Shown: piece by piece, positions 35,709-45,600 of the stretch
Numbering within the stretch: position 1 is the stretch's first letter
Layout of the letters: each line of letters opens with the position of its first letter
DNA from: Streptomyces lacrimifluminis
GTDB lineage: Bacteria > Actinomycetota > Actinomycetes > Streptomycetales > Streptomycetaceae
Assembly: GCF_014646095.1 (NCBI RefSeq)
Contig: NZ_BMMU01000002.1
Coordinates: 1-64,000, forward strand
DNA: 64,000 bases
Direction of reading: 5' to 3'
Program-made: the position numbers and the translations under genes
Notes under the pieces: generated by a model
The model's database searches: none
What the model was told of the DNA's origin: nothing
What the model saw: the letters and a program-made list of their open reading frames with translations, nothing else

Positions 35709-36137
35709 ATGACACCGGAAGCCGAAGACCGCACCCCCGGGCCGCCCGAGCGCACGGCCTCGGACTCGTCCGGAGCCCTGCCGCCGACGGCCAACCCGTA
35801 TGCCCGTACGTACACGAGCGGGCTGTTCACCGTGGTCGAGGTCTCCGGCGAGATCGATCTCGCGACCGCGGGTTTCCTGGCCGAGCATCTCGACGCCGCG
35901 ACCTCCCGGGCCGGCCCCGACGCCCTGGTCGACCTCCGGCACGTCGGCTTCTTCGACTGCTCCGGCCTGCGCGAACTGTGCCGGGCCGACACCCGGGCCC
36001 GCGAGCGCGGCGGACGGCTGCGCGTGGTCTCCGACGCGCCCCGGCTGCACCGTCTGCTGCGCGCCGCGCGTCTGCTCCACCGGTTCCCGCCCCTCGCCCG
36101 CATCCCGGGGTCGGAGTCGGAGTCGGAGCCGGAGTAA
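35709..36137 (+). CDS. STAS-domain anti-sigma factor antagonist
   Basis: 142 residues from the ATG at 35709. The STAS fold occupies about residues 30-125 (FTVVEVSGEIDLATAGFL, then VDLRHVGFFDCSGLREL, which holds the phosphorylatable Ser after Asp-Cys). The end is a short SESESEPE tail made by GGAGTC repeats. Such proteins bind an anti-sigma kinase when unphosphorylated and free the sigma factor; SpoIIE phosphatases like the three in this window act on them. The specific partners are unknown. Confidence 0.87.
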   Translation: MTPEAEDRTPGPPERTASDSSGALPPTANPYARTYTSGLFTVVEVSGEIDLATAGFLAEHLDAATSRAGPDALVDLRHVGFFDCSGLRELCRADTRARERGGRLRVVSDAPRLHRLLRAARLLHRFPPLARIPGSESESEPE

Positions 36138-36170
36138 GGAAACCGTTCCGTCTCTCCGTACACACGGAAT

Positions 36171-36205
36171 GGGCCGGCCGGTGGCCCCACACCACCGACC
36201 GGCCC
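36171..36205. terminator. bidirectional hairpin between STAS and SSI genes
   Basis: 14-base arms with one mismatch (36171-36184, 36192-36205) around a seven-base loop, between two convergent genes. Confidence 0.65.
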
Positions 36206-36299
36206 TGCTGCGAGGTCGCGCGGTATCCCGCGACACAGGGCTCGCACTCCCCATCCGCGTGCGCCCCGTATTGCTCACGGAAGCGCGCGACCCCGGTCT

Positions 36300-36734
36300 C
36301 TAGAACGTGAAGACGGCCGTCCCGTAGGTGTTCTTCACGCACTCGTTCGCGAAAGTCCGCTCATAGGCGACCCGCTGGCCCTGCCACACACCCTCGACGG
36401 TGACGACAACGGGGTCGTACTGCTTGGTGCACTTCACGTCACCCTTCGGCGCCAGCAGGTCGAAGTCCCCGTCGGCAGCGCGGAGTTCGGCGCAGGCCTG
36501 GGACGCCGCCGGGTGCGTGCCCGAGGCCGTCGGAGCACAGGACAGGGTGACGGCACGCTCGGGGGTGACGGCAGCCGCCGCATCACCGTGCCCCGTGGTC
36601 AGCACCAGGGCCGAGGGTGCGTAGAGCCCGGCGGGGGCGGAGCCCGGGGCGGCGACGGCAGCCCCGGAGAGGGGGGCGCAGACGGCGGTGGCCGTCAGGG
36701 TCAGAGTCGCTGCCCAGCGCGCGGTGTTCGGCAT
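36300..36734 (-). CDS. Streptomyces subtilisin inhibitor (SSI) family protein, Lys P1
   Basis: 144 residues, secreted. The ATG at 36734 has GGAAGG at proper distance; the ATG three codons earlier is too close to that site. Signal peptide to about residue 29, then the SSI fold with four cysteines (66, 81, 102, 132) for the two family disulfides, and the conserved [14 protein letters not shown] and YERTFANEC segments. The reactive-site loop reads C-T-K-Q-Y where classic SSI has C-P-M-V-Y, so P1 is Lys104: a trypsin-type rather than subtilisin-type preference is expected. It inhibits secreted proteases outside the cell as a dimer. Confidence 0.93.
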   Translation of the reverse strand: MPNTARWAATLTLTATAVCAPLSGAAVAAPGSAPAGLYAPSALVLTTGHGDAAAAVTPERAVTLSCAPTASGTHPAASQACAELRAADGDFDLLAPKGDVKCTKQYDPVVVTVEGVWQGQRVAYERTFANECVKNTYGTAVFTF

Positions 36735-37103
36735 TGTGTGCATCCTTCCGCTCAGTTCGACGATGCGAATCGAAGGTCCAACGGTCCGCATGGGTGCTCG
36801 ATCCCGGCCGGTCGGGCCGGATCGGCGAGCGTGAGTCTGCCGAGTCCGGCGCCGAAACTCATCTCGACCCCACGCGTTTCGGTAACCTTGCGTATTGAAT
36901 CAGTGGCGCGAAGTTACGTTATTCGAACGCGTGAAGCCCGTAACTGGGCGGCCGTTGATCGCTCGGGACGACCGAGTGGCTGGATCCACCTGCTTTTTTA
37001 ATCGGCCTGAAACATTCCGGTTCGGCTCCGTACGGACTCCCGGGCGACCTCATGTGTTCATCGAGCCGCGCGGGAACGGGCGTCGGCCGGGACGGGCGGA
37101 CCG
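36735..37103. other. intergenic region upstream of the SSI gene
   Basis: 369 bases between the SSI start and the end of the sigma-like/ricin gene, both on the minus strand. It should contain the SSI promoter; an AT-richer patch lies around 36880-37020. No RNA gene or strong hairpin was recognised. Confidence 0.35.
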
Positions 37104-38762
37104 CTACCTCCGGTCCGCCTCGACCTGGGCCGCCCTGCCCGGGGGGCCGCCTATCGACAGGGACTCGGGGCTGGCGGTGCCCCTGTCTGTGAGCCAGCGT
37201 TGGTCCGCGGAGCCGTCTCGGACCTTCACGACCACGTCCGTGTCCGGGTCGTCGGAGGCGGGGGCGACGGCGAGGCCCTCCTCCCAGCGGGGCAGCAACT
37301 CACCCCGCGCGGTGAGGTCGTAGCGGACGTCGTCACCTCGCTCGGCGGACGCGGCGGCACAGCGGCCGAGGATGACGACACCGGCGTCGGCATGCGAGTC
37401 CAGGCACAGCTCGGGGTTGGCGACACTGCGCAACAGGCCGTCGTCCTCGTACGTCCACATCTGGGTCCACGCGGTCGAGCAGGACCCCAGCCTGACGACG
37501 GCGCCGGCCGTGGCCCTGCCGCCCCGGACGTCGAGGCAGCGGTCGGCGGTGACGTTGCGCAGCCGGGTCTGCCGGGTGCCTGTCGGGCTGTTGCCCGTCG
37601 CGGGCGGCGAGGAGGACACCGCGGGCGGGGTCGGCGAGGCGTCGGGTCGCACGCCGCGTCCGCCGGTCGCGCTGGAGGAGGCGGTCGGGTCGGCACCGCT
37701 GCCGTCCTTCGGCCACAGTCCGCTGCCGAGTACGACCGCGAGGACGACTATCGATGCCAGGCCCACGCTGGTGAGCAGGGTTCTCCGGTCGCGGGTTCCG
37801 CCCGTGACCGGGCGGCGCGGGGAAGGAATCCGTGCGAGCAGACGCCCCAGGCGGGCCTCCCGGCCGCCGCCGCCCTCGCCACCGCTGCGGTGCCGGGCAC
37901 GGCCCCGCGCCTGCGTGCCGCCCTGACCGCGCCCCGGGCGCGAGTCGAGATAGCGCCGGGCGCCCCAGCCGAGCACCGCCTCGGCGAGCAACGTGCCGAG
38001 TCCGCCCTCGAAGTGGCTCAACTGCTCGGCGGCGTAACGGCAGTAGCGGCACTCCAGCAGGTGCTGCTGGACATCGGGCAGCAGCGCGCCGCCGCGCCGG
38101 ATGGGCACGTCGAGGAGACGGTTGTAGAACCGGCATTCCTTGGACGGCGCGAGTTCCCGGTGGGCGCGTACACAACCCTCGCGGAATTGTTCACGGGCCT
38201 GCTCCAGCGACGCCGCCGCCATATTCGTGTCCATGCCAAGAAGGGCGGCGGGGACATTCATCGGCTCGGCCTCGACCTCTATGTGCCACAGCAGACACTG
38301 GGCCAGTCCGGGAAGGGTCTGGAACGAACGCTCCGCGAGCTTTCGGTTCTCCGCCGTCATGGACTTCGCCGCGCGCATTCCGCGACCGCCCGCCGGTTTC
38401 ATCAGGTCCGGCAGCACATCGGATATGCGGTCGTCGGCCGACCAGTCCCTGACGGTGTCACGCACGGCCACGAGGAACCGGGGGCGCAGCGCGACGGCCG
38501 ACTCGGCCCGCATCACCCGCTCCAGTACCTGGTGGAAGGCGGCGGCGGTGACCATGGAGGCGGTCCGGGCCGAGGTGGCGAGGCAGATGGCCGCGTACTC
38601 GTGGGTCGCCTGCCAGTGCCGCGCCGTCAGCAGGGCGACAGCCGGACCGGTCTCGCCCTCCGGCCTGCCTCTGAGCTGGGCGGCGAGACTCTCGTCCGAT
38701 TCCCCCTGCACCCCACCGGAGTACGGGGGGTAGGACGGACGCGGGGGGCGGGAGTGGGGCAC
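37104..38762 (-). CDS. sigma-factor-like / zinc anti-sigma-motif / TM / ricin-lectin fusion protein (paralog 1)
   Basis: 552 residues from a GTG preceded by GGAAGGAAA. N-terminal part (~20-200) looks like a diverged ECF sigma region 2/4 pair (HEYAAICLATSARTASMVTAAAF; LPGLAQCLLWHIEVEAEPMNVPAALLGM). Then HLLECRYCRYAAEQL gives His234-x3-Cys238-x2-Cys241, the zinc anti-sigma (ZAS) motif. A Gly/Arg-rich linker, one membrane helix (~330-350), a Ser/Pro/Thr stalk and an extracytoplasmic ricin-type beta-trefoil (~396-545, CLDVRGG, ADQRWL) follow. A paralog lies at 50452. It resembles actinobacterial ECF sigma factors fused to ZAS-like and carbohydrate-binding parts (ECF52/53 type, from memory). May sense glycans. 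Confidence 0.75.
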   Translation of the reverse strand: MPHSRPPRPSYPPYSGGVQGESDESLAAQLRGRPEGETGPAVALLTARHWQATHEYAAICLATSARTASMVTAAAFHQVLERVMRAESAVALRPRFLVAVRDTVRDWSADDRISDVLPDLMKPAGGRGMRAAKSMTAENRKLAERSFQTLPGLAQCLLWHIEVEAEPMNVPAALLGMDTNMAAASLEQAREQFREGCVRAHRELAPSKECRFYNRLLDVPIRRGGALLPDVQQHLLECRYCRYAAEQLSHFEGGLGTLLAEAVLGWGARRYLDSRPGRGQGGTQARGRARHRSGGEGGGGREARLGRLLARIPSPRRPVTGGTRDRRTLLTSVGLASIVVLAVVLGSGLWPKDGSGADPTASSSATGGRGVRPDASPTPPAVSSSPPATGNSPTGTRQTRLRNVTADRCLDVRGGRATAGAVVRLGSCSTAWTQMWTYEDDGLLRSVANPELCLDSHADAGVVILGRCAAASAERGDDVRYDLTARGELLPRWEEGLAVAPASDDPDTDVVVKVRDGSADQRWLTDRGTASPESLSIGGPPGRAAQVEADRR

Positions 38763-39279
38763 TGAGCGGTTTCCTTCCCACACACGGACGACTCGCAGAG
38801 GCTCCGGGGAAACGACTCGGACGAGCCGCGAAGCGCGAGGACCGACGGCTTTGCGTCCCCCGCCCCCGGTCCCGACCATGGCGCTGGACCACCATCGGAT
38901 CACCACCGGCGAATCGCGTCCGGCCACTCCCCCTGCACAGGTAGTTCACCTTTGCACAAGTCACTCATGGCCAACAAGGCACCTGGGCGACATCCATTCA
39001 TTGAAGAAAAGTCAGCAACAGCGGAAACTTCCGACGCTCGTGCCTTCCTTCGACGCTTTCTCCGCGCCCCGTGTGAATCGCTCGCACGCGCCGGTGCCCC
39101 ACGCACGCTCCCGGCGCGTGCGGCGGTGCAGTCCACTGGAAGCGGCCCTTCTCGAAGGCCCCGCGCGGAAAGGCGGCTCTCCCGCGCGAAACGGCCGCCG
39201 ACCCCGTTCCTCCCGCCCTCGGTCGGCGGCCCCGAGGGCGGGCCCAGCCCGACCTCCGGGCCGCGCTGCCCGGATCGGT
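38763..39279. other. upstream region of the sigma-like/ricin gene
   Basis: 517 bases. It contains ACCTTTGCACA at 38948-38958, 186 bases upstream of the GTG start; the same 11-mer occurs 200 bases upstream of the paralog at 50452. The remainder, toward the toxin gene, shows no gene I can support; 39100-39270 is GC-rich without clear structure. Confidence 0.4.
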
Positions 39280-39657
39280 TCAGATCTGCCAGGAGCGCAG
39301 CCGGTCGGCCGCGGCGTAGACGTCGACCTTTCCCGAGATCAGATCGCGGGCGAGGTCGACGAGGGCGCCGTAGGGCGGATCGATGCCGACATCGCTGACG
39401 AACATGTACGCCACGGCGGTGGCACAGGCGAAGCGGGCGTTGGCCGACGGCAGCGGCTTGAGCAGCGCGAGGGTGTGCAGCAGCGCGGCGGCCCGCCAGG
39501 CCGGGTCGGAGTCCACGCCGAGGCGCGGCGGGTCGACCCGGTGGCGAGCCACGGCGGCCACCAGTGCGGAGAAGTCGTTGACCGTGGGCTGGTCCGGCAG
39601 AACCTCTTCGTGGCGCTGGAGCAGCCACGGCACGTCGATATGGATGACGGAAGCCAT
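39280..39657 (-). CDS. Fic/Doc-family toxin-like protein with degenerate Fic motif
   Basis: 125 residues, the size of Doc toxins. The region around HTLALLKPLPSANARFACAT aligns with the Fic core (HPFxDGNKR) but has Lys at the His position and Ser-Ala at Asp-Gly, keeping Pro, Asn and Arg. Doc enzymes phosphorylate EF-Tu and need the His in related Fic proteins, so this copy may use altered chemistry or be inactive; similar sequences are common in Streptomyces as Fic-type TA toxins. It starts 3 bases after the antitoxin stop, so the two are co-transcribed and likely coupled. Confidence 0.75.
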   Translation of the reverse strand: MASVIHIDVPWLLQRHEEVLPDQPTVNDFSALVAAVARHRVDPPRLGVDSDPAWRAAALLHTLALLKPLPSANARFACATAVAYMFVSDVGIDPPYGALVDLARDLISGKVDVYAAADRLRSWQI

Positions 39658-39660
39658 CGG

Positions 39661-39906
39661 TCAGGCGGCCCGTCCCCGGCCCGGCGCGACCGGTTCGTCC
39701 TCGGGGAACGCGGCGGCGAACTCGTCGGCGTGGGCCGCGAAGAACCGCCGGAACGCCTCCGCGCCCTCCTGCAGGGCCCGGTGGCGGGCGATGTCTGCCG
39801 CCGCCGCCTCACGCACGAGGGCCTTCATCGACGTACCGCGCTCCTTGGCTATCTGCCGCAGGTCCTCTAGCTCGCGGTCACTGAACTCCACGTTGAGAGC
39901 TGGCAT
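39661..39906 (-). CDS. ribbon-helix-helix antitoxin
   Basis: 81 residues. The N-terminal ~45 residues (LNVEFSDRELEDLRQIAKER, then GTSMKALVREA) form a typical beta-alpha-alpha RHH/CopG-type DNA-binding fold; the charged, Ala-rich C-terminus would wrap the toxin. It precedes the Doc-like gene by 3 bases. It likely binds the inverted repeat just upstream to repress the pair. Confidence 0.8.
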   Translation of the reverse strand: MPALNVEFSDRELEDLRQIAKERGTSMKALVREAAAADIARHRALQEGAEAFRRFFAAHADEFAAAFPEDEPVAPGRGRAA

Positions 39907-39929
39907 GCCCCCACGGTACCGCGCCGGTA

Positions 39930-39964
39930 CTTACCCGTAAATATCACCAGGTCAGACGGGTAAG
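39930..39964. promoter_or_regulatory. candidate antitoxin operator
   Basis: Perfect 9-base arms CTTACCCGT (39930-39938) and ACGGGTAAG (39956-39964) flank AT-rich AAATATCACC, which reads as a minus-strand TGATATTT -10-like element, 24-58 bases upstream of the antitoxin start. Autoregulation by the RHH protein is a natural inference. Confidence 0.55.
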
Positions 39965-39997
39965 GCAGAGGTACCGAGGGGGCGAGGAACAGTCCGG

Positions 39998-42241
39998 CTA
40001 ACCCTGGTCGGCCACGAAGGACGCCATCCGGGCCAGGGCCGCGTTCCAGTTGATCGTGTGTTCGTTCGTCGACCAGGACTGGATGTCGTCGATGTAGCAG
40101 AACTGGCCGACGCAGCCCTGGAGTTTGCTCTGTGCGTAGGGGTCCTGGATGCTCGAGTTGGGGCCTCCGGAGAGCGTGCCGTCCGGCGGGCCGGGCAGGC
40201 TCGGGTCGAGCTGCTTGGCGTACCAACGGCTGTGCTGCTGATGCGAGTTGACCTCGCCGTAACCCGTCACGTACGACATGTTCAGCGCGTTGCGGCCGAA
40301 GAGGTAGTCCATGCTCTGGAGCGCGCCGTCCCGGTACTTGGAGGCGCCGCTGATGTCGTACGCGGTGGCGACGACAACGGCGTTGTTGAGGATCTGGGCG
40401 TTGGAACCCCAGTCGTACACGTTGGCGTCGGGGGCGTAGGGCATGCCGTACGGCTGTGCAGCCAGCGTGGTCAGATAGCGGTCGGCGCCCTTGAGCACGG
40501 ACTGGCGGACCTTGTCCCGGCCGGGCAGCCGGTTCGGGACGGTCGCCAGGTCGAGTCGGCCGGCCGCGGCGGTCCTGGCCCAGTCGAAGCCGAGGGGCAC
40601 GAAGATGTCGGCCGTGTGGATCGGCGAGTTCAGGATGTACCGCTCGAACGCCTTCTCACCGGTGGTGAGATACAGCTCGGCGGCGGCCCAGTAGAACTCG
40701 TCCCGCGCGTCGGTGTCGTTGTAGGCACCGCCACCGGTCGCGTCGTTCGGGTCGGCGTGGACCTCGGGGTGGGCGAGGGCTGCCGTCCAGGCCTTGCGCG
40801 CCACGGCGAGGGCACGCGTGGCGAACGCGCGGTCGTAGGGCCGGTACAGCCGGGCCGCCTGCGCCGCCGTGGCCGCCAGGTTCAGGGTGGCCTCGGTGGT
40901 CGGCGGATGCAGCTCGCGCTTCTGCGGGTCGTCGCTGGGCAGCAGCGGCAGCCCGGTCCACCGTTCGTCGTGCATCTTGTGGTGCGCCATACCGGCCAGC
41001 GGCTGCCCGTCGGGCACCTGCATCCTCAGCAGGAAGTCCAGCTCCCAGCGGGCCTCGTCCAGGACGTCCGGCACCTTGTTGCCGCTCTCCGGGATGGCGA
41101 GCGTGCCGTCACCGAGCTTGTCCCGCTGCCCCGTACGGGCGTGCAGGGCGCGCTCGTACGTGCTCAGCAGCTCCCACGTGGAGATACCGCCGTTGACGAC
41201 GTACTTGCCGTGATCGCCGGCGTCGTACCAGCCGCCGGTGACGTCGAGGGTGTAGTCGCACACGCCCGGCTGGCACGGCACGGCGGAGTCGCCCTGGTTC
41301 GGCGCCACGTCGACATGGCCGGCGGGGCGGGCGTAGCCGGGGCGCAGATCGTCGCGGATCGCGGTGCCGCTGCGCTGCGTGTAGTAGTACTTCAGCGAGT
41401 CCCGCCGCAGCCGGTCGTAGGCGCTCGCGTCGATGTCGAAGGGACGGCTCGTCTCACCGTCGGCGACCAGCGTGAGACCGGTGACGCGCTTGCGGTAGGA
41501 GCCGAAGTCGATCGAGTGGACGTTCTGCCCGGAGGAGGCGTCGGTGCCGCGCGGCACGGTTCTGCCGTGGGCCACCGTCTTCCCGTCGGCCTTCTTCAGC
41601 TGCCAGGGCAGGGGCTGCGTGGCATCGGTGACCAGCGTGGCGTTCTTCGGCCCCGCGGGCAGATAGGCGACCTGGTTGACCCGCACCCGGGGTCCGGTGT
41701 CGGGTTCGTACACCTCGGGCGGTACCCCGCCCACCAGCGACACGTCGTCCATGCAGAACCGGAAGGGGTCGGCGCTGCCGCCGAGCTGGAAACCGACCTG
41801 GCCCTGGGCTGTGTCCGCGGGTGCGGTGAACGTGTACGTGTAGGCGTCGCCCGACACGCTCAGCTGGGGACTGACCTCGAAGTAGGTGTCGTACGGGGAC
41901 ACCGACAGGCCGACGATCGCGCGGACGACGTGTCCTGCGGGCGTGCCCACCGCCTTGAAGGTGAAGCGGTACGACTCGCCCTTGACGAGGGTGATGTCGT
42001 TCTGGCCGACGGCGGCGTCCCAGCGGTTGGTGGTGCCCCCGGGTACGTCCGCGCAGAGGCCTCCGTCGGCGAGGCCGGCGGTGACGTTGCTGGTCGTCCA
42101 CCAGGGGGCGGTGGTGGTGTCGAAGGTGCCGTTCTTGACCTGTTCGATCTCCTCGGCACCTGCCGGGCCGGCGGGGAGGGCGGTGAGTGCAGCCGCCAGG
42201 AGGGCTGTCACCGTGAACAGGGTCGTTCTGCGTCGTTTCAC
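39998..42241 (-). CDS. secreted GH9 endoglucanase with N-terminal CBM4/9
   Basis: 747 residues from a GTG with GAGGAG nine bases upstream. Signal peptide to about residue 30, then a CBM4/9-type beta-sandwich (~31-170, [14 protein letters not shown] start), an immunoglobulin-like CelD_N domain (~180-275; RVNQVAYLP) and the (alpha/alpha)6 GH9 domain (~285-747). [13 protein letters not shown] carries the two catalytic-base aspartates and [13 protein letters not shown] the acid Glu. Expected to cut cellulose with inversion. A CebR box lies 59 bases upstream, so cellobiose should induce it. Similar in layout to Streptomyces GH9 enzymes. Confidence 0.93.
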   Translation of the reverse strand: MKRRRTTLFTVTALLAAALTALPAGPAGAEEIEQVKNGTFDTTTAPWWTTSNVTAGLADGGLCADVPGGTTNRWDAAVGQNDITLVKGESYRFTFKAVGTPAGHVVRAIVGLSVSPYDTYFEVSPQLSVSGDAYTYTFTAPADTAQGQVGFQLGGSADPFRFCMDDVSLVGGVPPEVYEPDTGPRVRVNQVAYLPAGPKNATLVTDATQPLPWQLKKADGKTVAHGRTVPRGTDASSGQNVHSIDFGSYRKRVTGLTLVADGETSRPFDIDASAYDRLRRDSLKYYYTQRSGTAIRDDLRPGYARPAGHVDVAPNQGDSAVPCQPGVCDYTLDVTGGWYDAGDHGKYVVNGGISTWELLSTYERALHARTGQRDKLGDGTLAIPESGNKVPDVLDEARWELDFLLRMQVPDGQPLAGMAHHKMHDERWTGLPLLPSDDPQKRELHPPTTEATLNLAATAAQAARLYRPYDRAFATRALAVARKAWTAALAHPEVHADPNDATGGGAYNDTDARDEFYWAAAELYLTTGEKAFERYILNSPIHTADIFVPLGFDWARTAAAGRLDLATVPNRLPGRDKVRQSVLKGADRYLTTLAAQPYGMPYAPDANVYDWGSNAQILNNAVVVATAYDISGASKYRDGALQSMDYLFGRNALNMSYVTGYGEVNSHQQHSRWYAKQLDPSLPGPPDGTLSGGPNSSIQDPYAQSKLQGCVGQFCYIDDIQSWSTNEHTINWNAALARMASFVADQG

Positions 42242-42299
42242 GTCTGGAGCTCCTCGGGTGAGGGTGGGGGCGCGGCTGCCGGAAGACCGGCGCTTGCCG

Positions 42300-42313
42300 T
42301 GGGAGCGCTCCCA
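42300..42313. promoter_or_regulatory. CebR operator
   Basis: TGGGAGCGCTCCCA at 42300-42313 is, from memory, the published 14-base consensus for CebR, the LacI-type cellobiose-responsive repressor of cellulase genes in Streptomyces. Its place 59 bases upstream of the GH9 cellulase start supports function. Confidence 0.85.
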
Positions 42314-42385
42314 GATGCGGACGTCGCCATGTTGTGCGAGGTCGTACGGCGCGTCAACGGTGCGGACCGTACTGGGCTCAGGTAC

Positions 42386-42600
42386 GTGGTGCTCGCCCCC
42401 GCCGCCCTTACCCGTCCCATCCTCGGGGGCGCTGCCCCCCGAACTGCCGCTCCTCAAACGCCGGAGAGGCTGAAATAGCAGAACGGGCCGGCATTTCCAG
42501 CCCGTCCGGCGATTGAGGACGAGGCCCTTTCAGGGCCGAAAGCGGGGGTCTGGGGGCGCAGCCCACAGGGACCGGACGGGTAAGAGCGGCGGGGACGAAA
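42386..42600. repeat. two inverted copies of a Streptomyces intergenic hairpin element
   Basis: 42386-42475 and 42500-42597 are imperfect inverted copies: one reads CCCGCCGCCCTTACCCGTCC, the other ends in the complementary GACGGGTAAG...GGCGGGG pattern, with CTCCGGCGTTTGAGGA/TCCGGCGATTGAGGA near the centre. A third copy is at 63306. They fill the gap between GH2 (end) and GH9 (promoter), and likely end GH2 transcription. Confidence 0.75.
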
Positions 42601-42601
42601 A

Positions 42602-45600
42602 TCAGCCTGCCGGTGCCTCCAGACGACTGATCCGCACCGCGCCCCGCTCCTCCCCCGGGTGTCGGCTCGTCAGGTCCAGGCGCAGCCCGGTGCCCCGTAC
42701 CGCCGCGAAGGAGATCACGGTGAGCGCGTCGGAGCCGTCGGCCCACTGGACGGTCGCGTCCGGCACCCGCACGTACCGGCCGCCGTCCCGCACCGACACC
42801 GCGACCGACGCGGGCTGGCTGTGTGCCGCGTCCACCGTGAAGGCGACCTCGACACGGGTGAAGTCGCGGGCCCGCCCCCAGTCGACCGAGACCCAGTCCT
42901 CGGCGCGGGCGCCGCTGAACGCGGGCAGCAGCGCGGTCGGCGACTTGTAGAACCCGTTGGACCAGCCGGTGCCCGGCGCACCGTCGAGCATCGCGGCGGG
43001 CAGGGTGTCCGGGCGTCCGGAGTAACTGGCGTCCGCCCGGGGGTAGGCGGGGGCTCCCGGACCCGGGTCGGGCGTGAAGAGCGCGGCCGGGGTCAGCGCC
43101 TCGTCGTGGGCGGGCGTCGTACGGACCACGACCGTGCCCGCGCGCAACCCCGCCGACCGGGCCGTGACCTTCAGCCGACCGGCCGCCGTGCCCGCCCGGA
43201 CGACGGCAAGCGCCTTGCCGTGGAAGGCGGTTCGGGTGCTCGCCTGATAGCGCTCGGCACTCTCCTCGCGCCCGTTGTCGAGACCGGCCAGGGAGCCGCC
43301 GTCGGCCTCGAAGGCGAGCAGGTGCTCGGCTCCGGGCACGACCACACCCCGGGCGTCGACGACGTCGGCGGTCACGAAGCACAGCGAACGGCCGTCGGCC
43401 GCGAGGGACGTGCGATCCGCGGTGAGGCGTATCGCGTGCGCCGGGCCCGCCGTCCGCAGGACGTCCGTCGCCACGACCCGGCCGTTCTGCCGGGCCACCG
43501 CCTTCAACTCGCCTGGCTCGTACGGCACATGCCAGGTCAGGTGGAGCTTGCCCGCGCTGCCGTTCGGGCTGGTGTAACTGCCGGGCCAGGGGCCAGAGGT
43601 GACCGTCTTGTCGTCGCCGGTGGCCTCCGTGGTCTCCAGGTAGGCGCGACCGTCGACCGTCTTCTTCGTGTCGAACCGCCTTGTGCCGAGCGGCTTTCCG
43701 TTGAGGAACAGTTCCACCGTGTCGACGTTGGCGTAGGCCCAGACCTCGACCGTGTCACCCGGTTCGTGGTTCCAGGTCATCGGGAGCAGATGGACCATGG
43801 GCTCGCTCGTCCACTGACTGCGAAACAGGTGGTACATGTCCTTGGGGAAGCCCGCCGTGTCGACCGCGCCGAAGAAGGACGCCTTCACCGGGAACACGTC
43901 GTACGGGGTCGGCTCGCCGATGTAGTCGATGCCCGACCACAGGAACTCGCCCGCGAACCACTTGCGGTCCCGGTCCTTCTTCAGGCCGTACTCACCGCTC
44001 ATCGTCCAGGAGGCGAGGTTGTTGTCGTACGACGAGACCGCGCGCCGGCCAGGGGTGTGGTTCTCACCGGTGTTGAGGTGTTCCGGCTCCTGGTAGGTGG
44101 CCCGCGTGGAGGTCTCGGAGGAGGACTCCGACTCGAACAGGAACAGGTGGGGATAGCGCGCGTGCAGGGCGTCCACCGAGGCCGCGGTGTTGTAGTTGAG
44201 GCCGAGGCCGTCGAGCTTGGCCAGCATCAGATCGGCCGCGGAGCCCTTGGCGGGCGGGGTGCGGTACTTGTCGGAGCCGATGACGAGCGGGCGGGTGTCG
44301 TCGGCCGCACTGATCGCGCCGATGATCCGGTCGGCCATGGCGAGGCCGGCGGTCTGGGTTGAGTCGGTGATCTCGTTGCCGATCGACCACAGCAGCACGG
44401 CGGGCGAGTTGCGGGCCGCGAGCACCATCTCGGTGACGTCCCGCTCGCACCACTCGTCGAAGAACCGGCCGTAGTCGTAGCGGTTCTTGGGGCTGCGCCA
44501 GCAGTCGAAGGCCTCCACCAGCATCACGATGCCCAGTTCCTCGCAGACCTGGATCATCTCCGGCGAGGGCGGGTTGTGGGAGGTGCGGAAGGCGTTGACG
44601 CCCATCGACTTCATGATGGTCATCTGCCGGCGGACCGCGTCGATGCTGACGGCCGCCCCGAGGGCACCCAGATCGTGGTGGAGGTCGACTCCCTTGATCT
44701 TGTGATGGACGCCGTTGAGCTGGAAGCCCTCGTCCGGATCGAAGCGGAAGCTACGGACGCCGAAGGTGGTGCGGTAGGTGTCGACGGTCGTACCGCCGAC
44801 GCGCAGTTCGGTCTTCAGGGTGTAGCGGTGCGGGGCCGCGATATCCCACAACTTCGGCTCGGGGACGCTGAGTTCATGGGTCTCGGGCAACCGGTCGGTG
44901 ACGTTGACCGTGGAGGCCGTACGGGCGACCGTACGGCCTCCGGGATCGACAATCCGGGAAACGACCTCGACCTCGGCGGCGGTGCCCGACGCGTTCACCA
45001 CGGAGGTCCGCACCCGGACGAGGGCACGCTCCCCGGTGATCTCCGGGGTGGTGACATACGTACCCCAGCGCTCCACGTGCACCGGTTCGGTGACGACCAG
45101 GCGGGCCTCGCGGTAGATACCGCTGCCCGAGTACCAGCGGCTGCTGGGCAGCCGGTTCTGCACTTTGACCGCGAGCACGTTCTCGGTGGTGCCGTCGGTG
45201 TGCACGAGGCCGGTGAGATCGCATGCGAACCCGGAGTAGCCGTAGGGGTGGCGGCCGACCTCCGTGCCGTTGCAGTGGATGTACGAGTCCATGTAGACGC
45301 CGTCGAACTCCACCGAGATCCGCTTGCCCGCGAGCGCGGGCGGGAGCGTGAAGGCGAGGCGGTACCAGCCGAGGCCGCCGGGGAAGAACCCGGTGCCGCT
45401 GGTGGTGCCGTTGTCGGTGGTCGGGGTGAGCTCGATGCTCCAGTCGTGGGGCACGGCGACCGTCCGCCACGCCGAGTCGTCGTAGGCGGGGTCCGGGGCG
45501 TTCGCGTAGGCGCCCGTGGGGTCGCTGATCCCGCCCGGGTTGACCAGCGCGAAGCGCCAGCCGTCCCGCAGCGGGACGGTTCGGCGGCCGGCCCTTCCGG

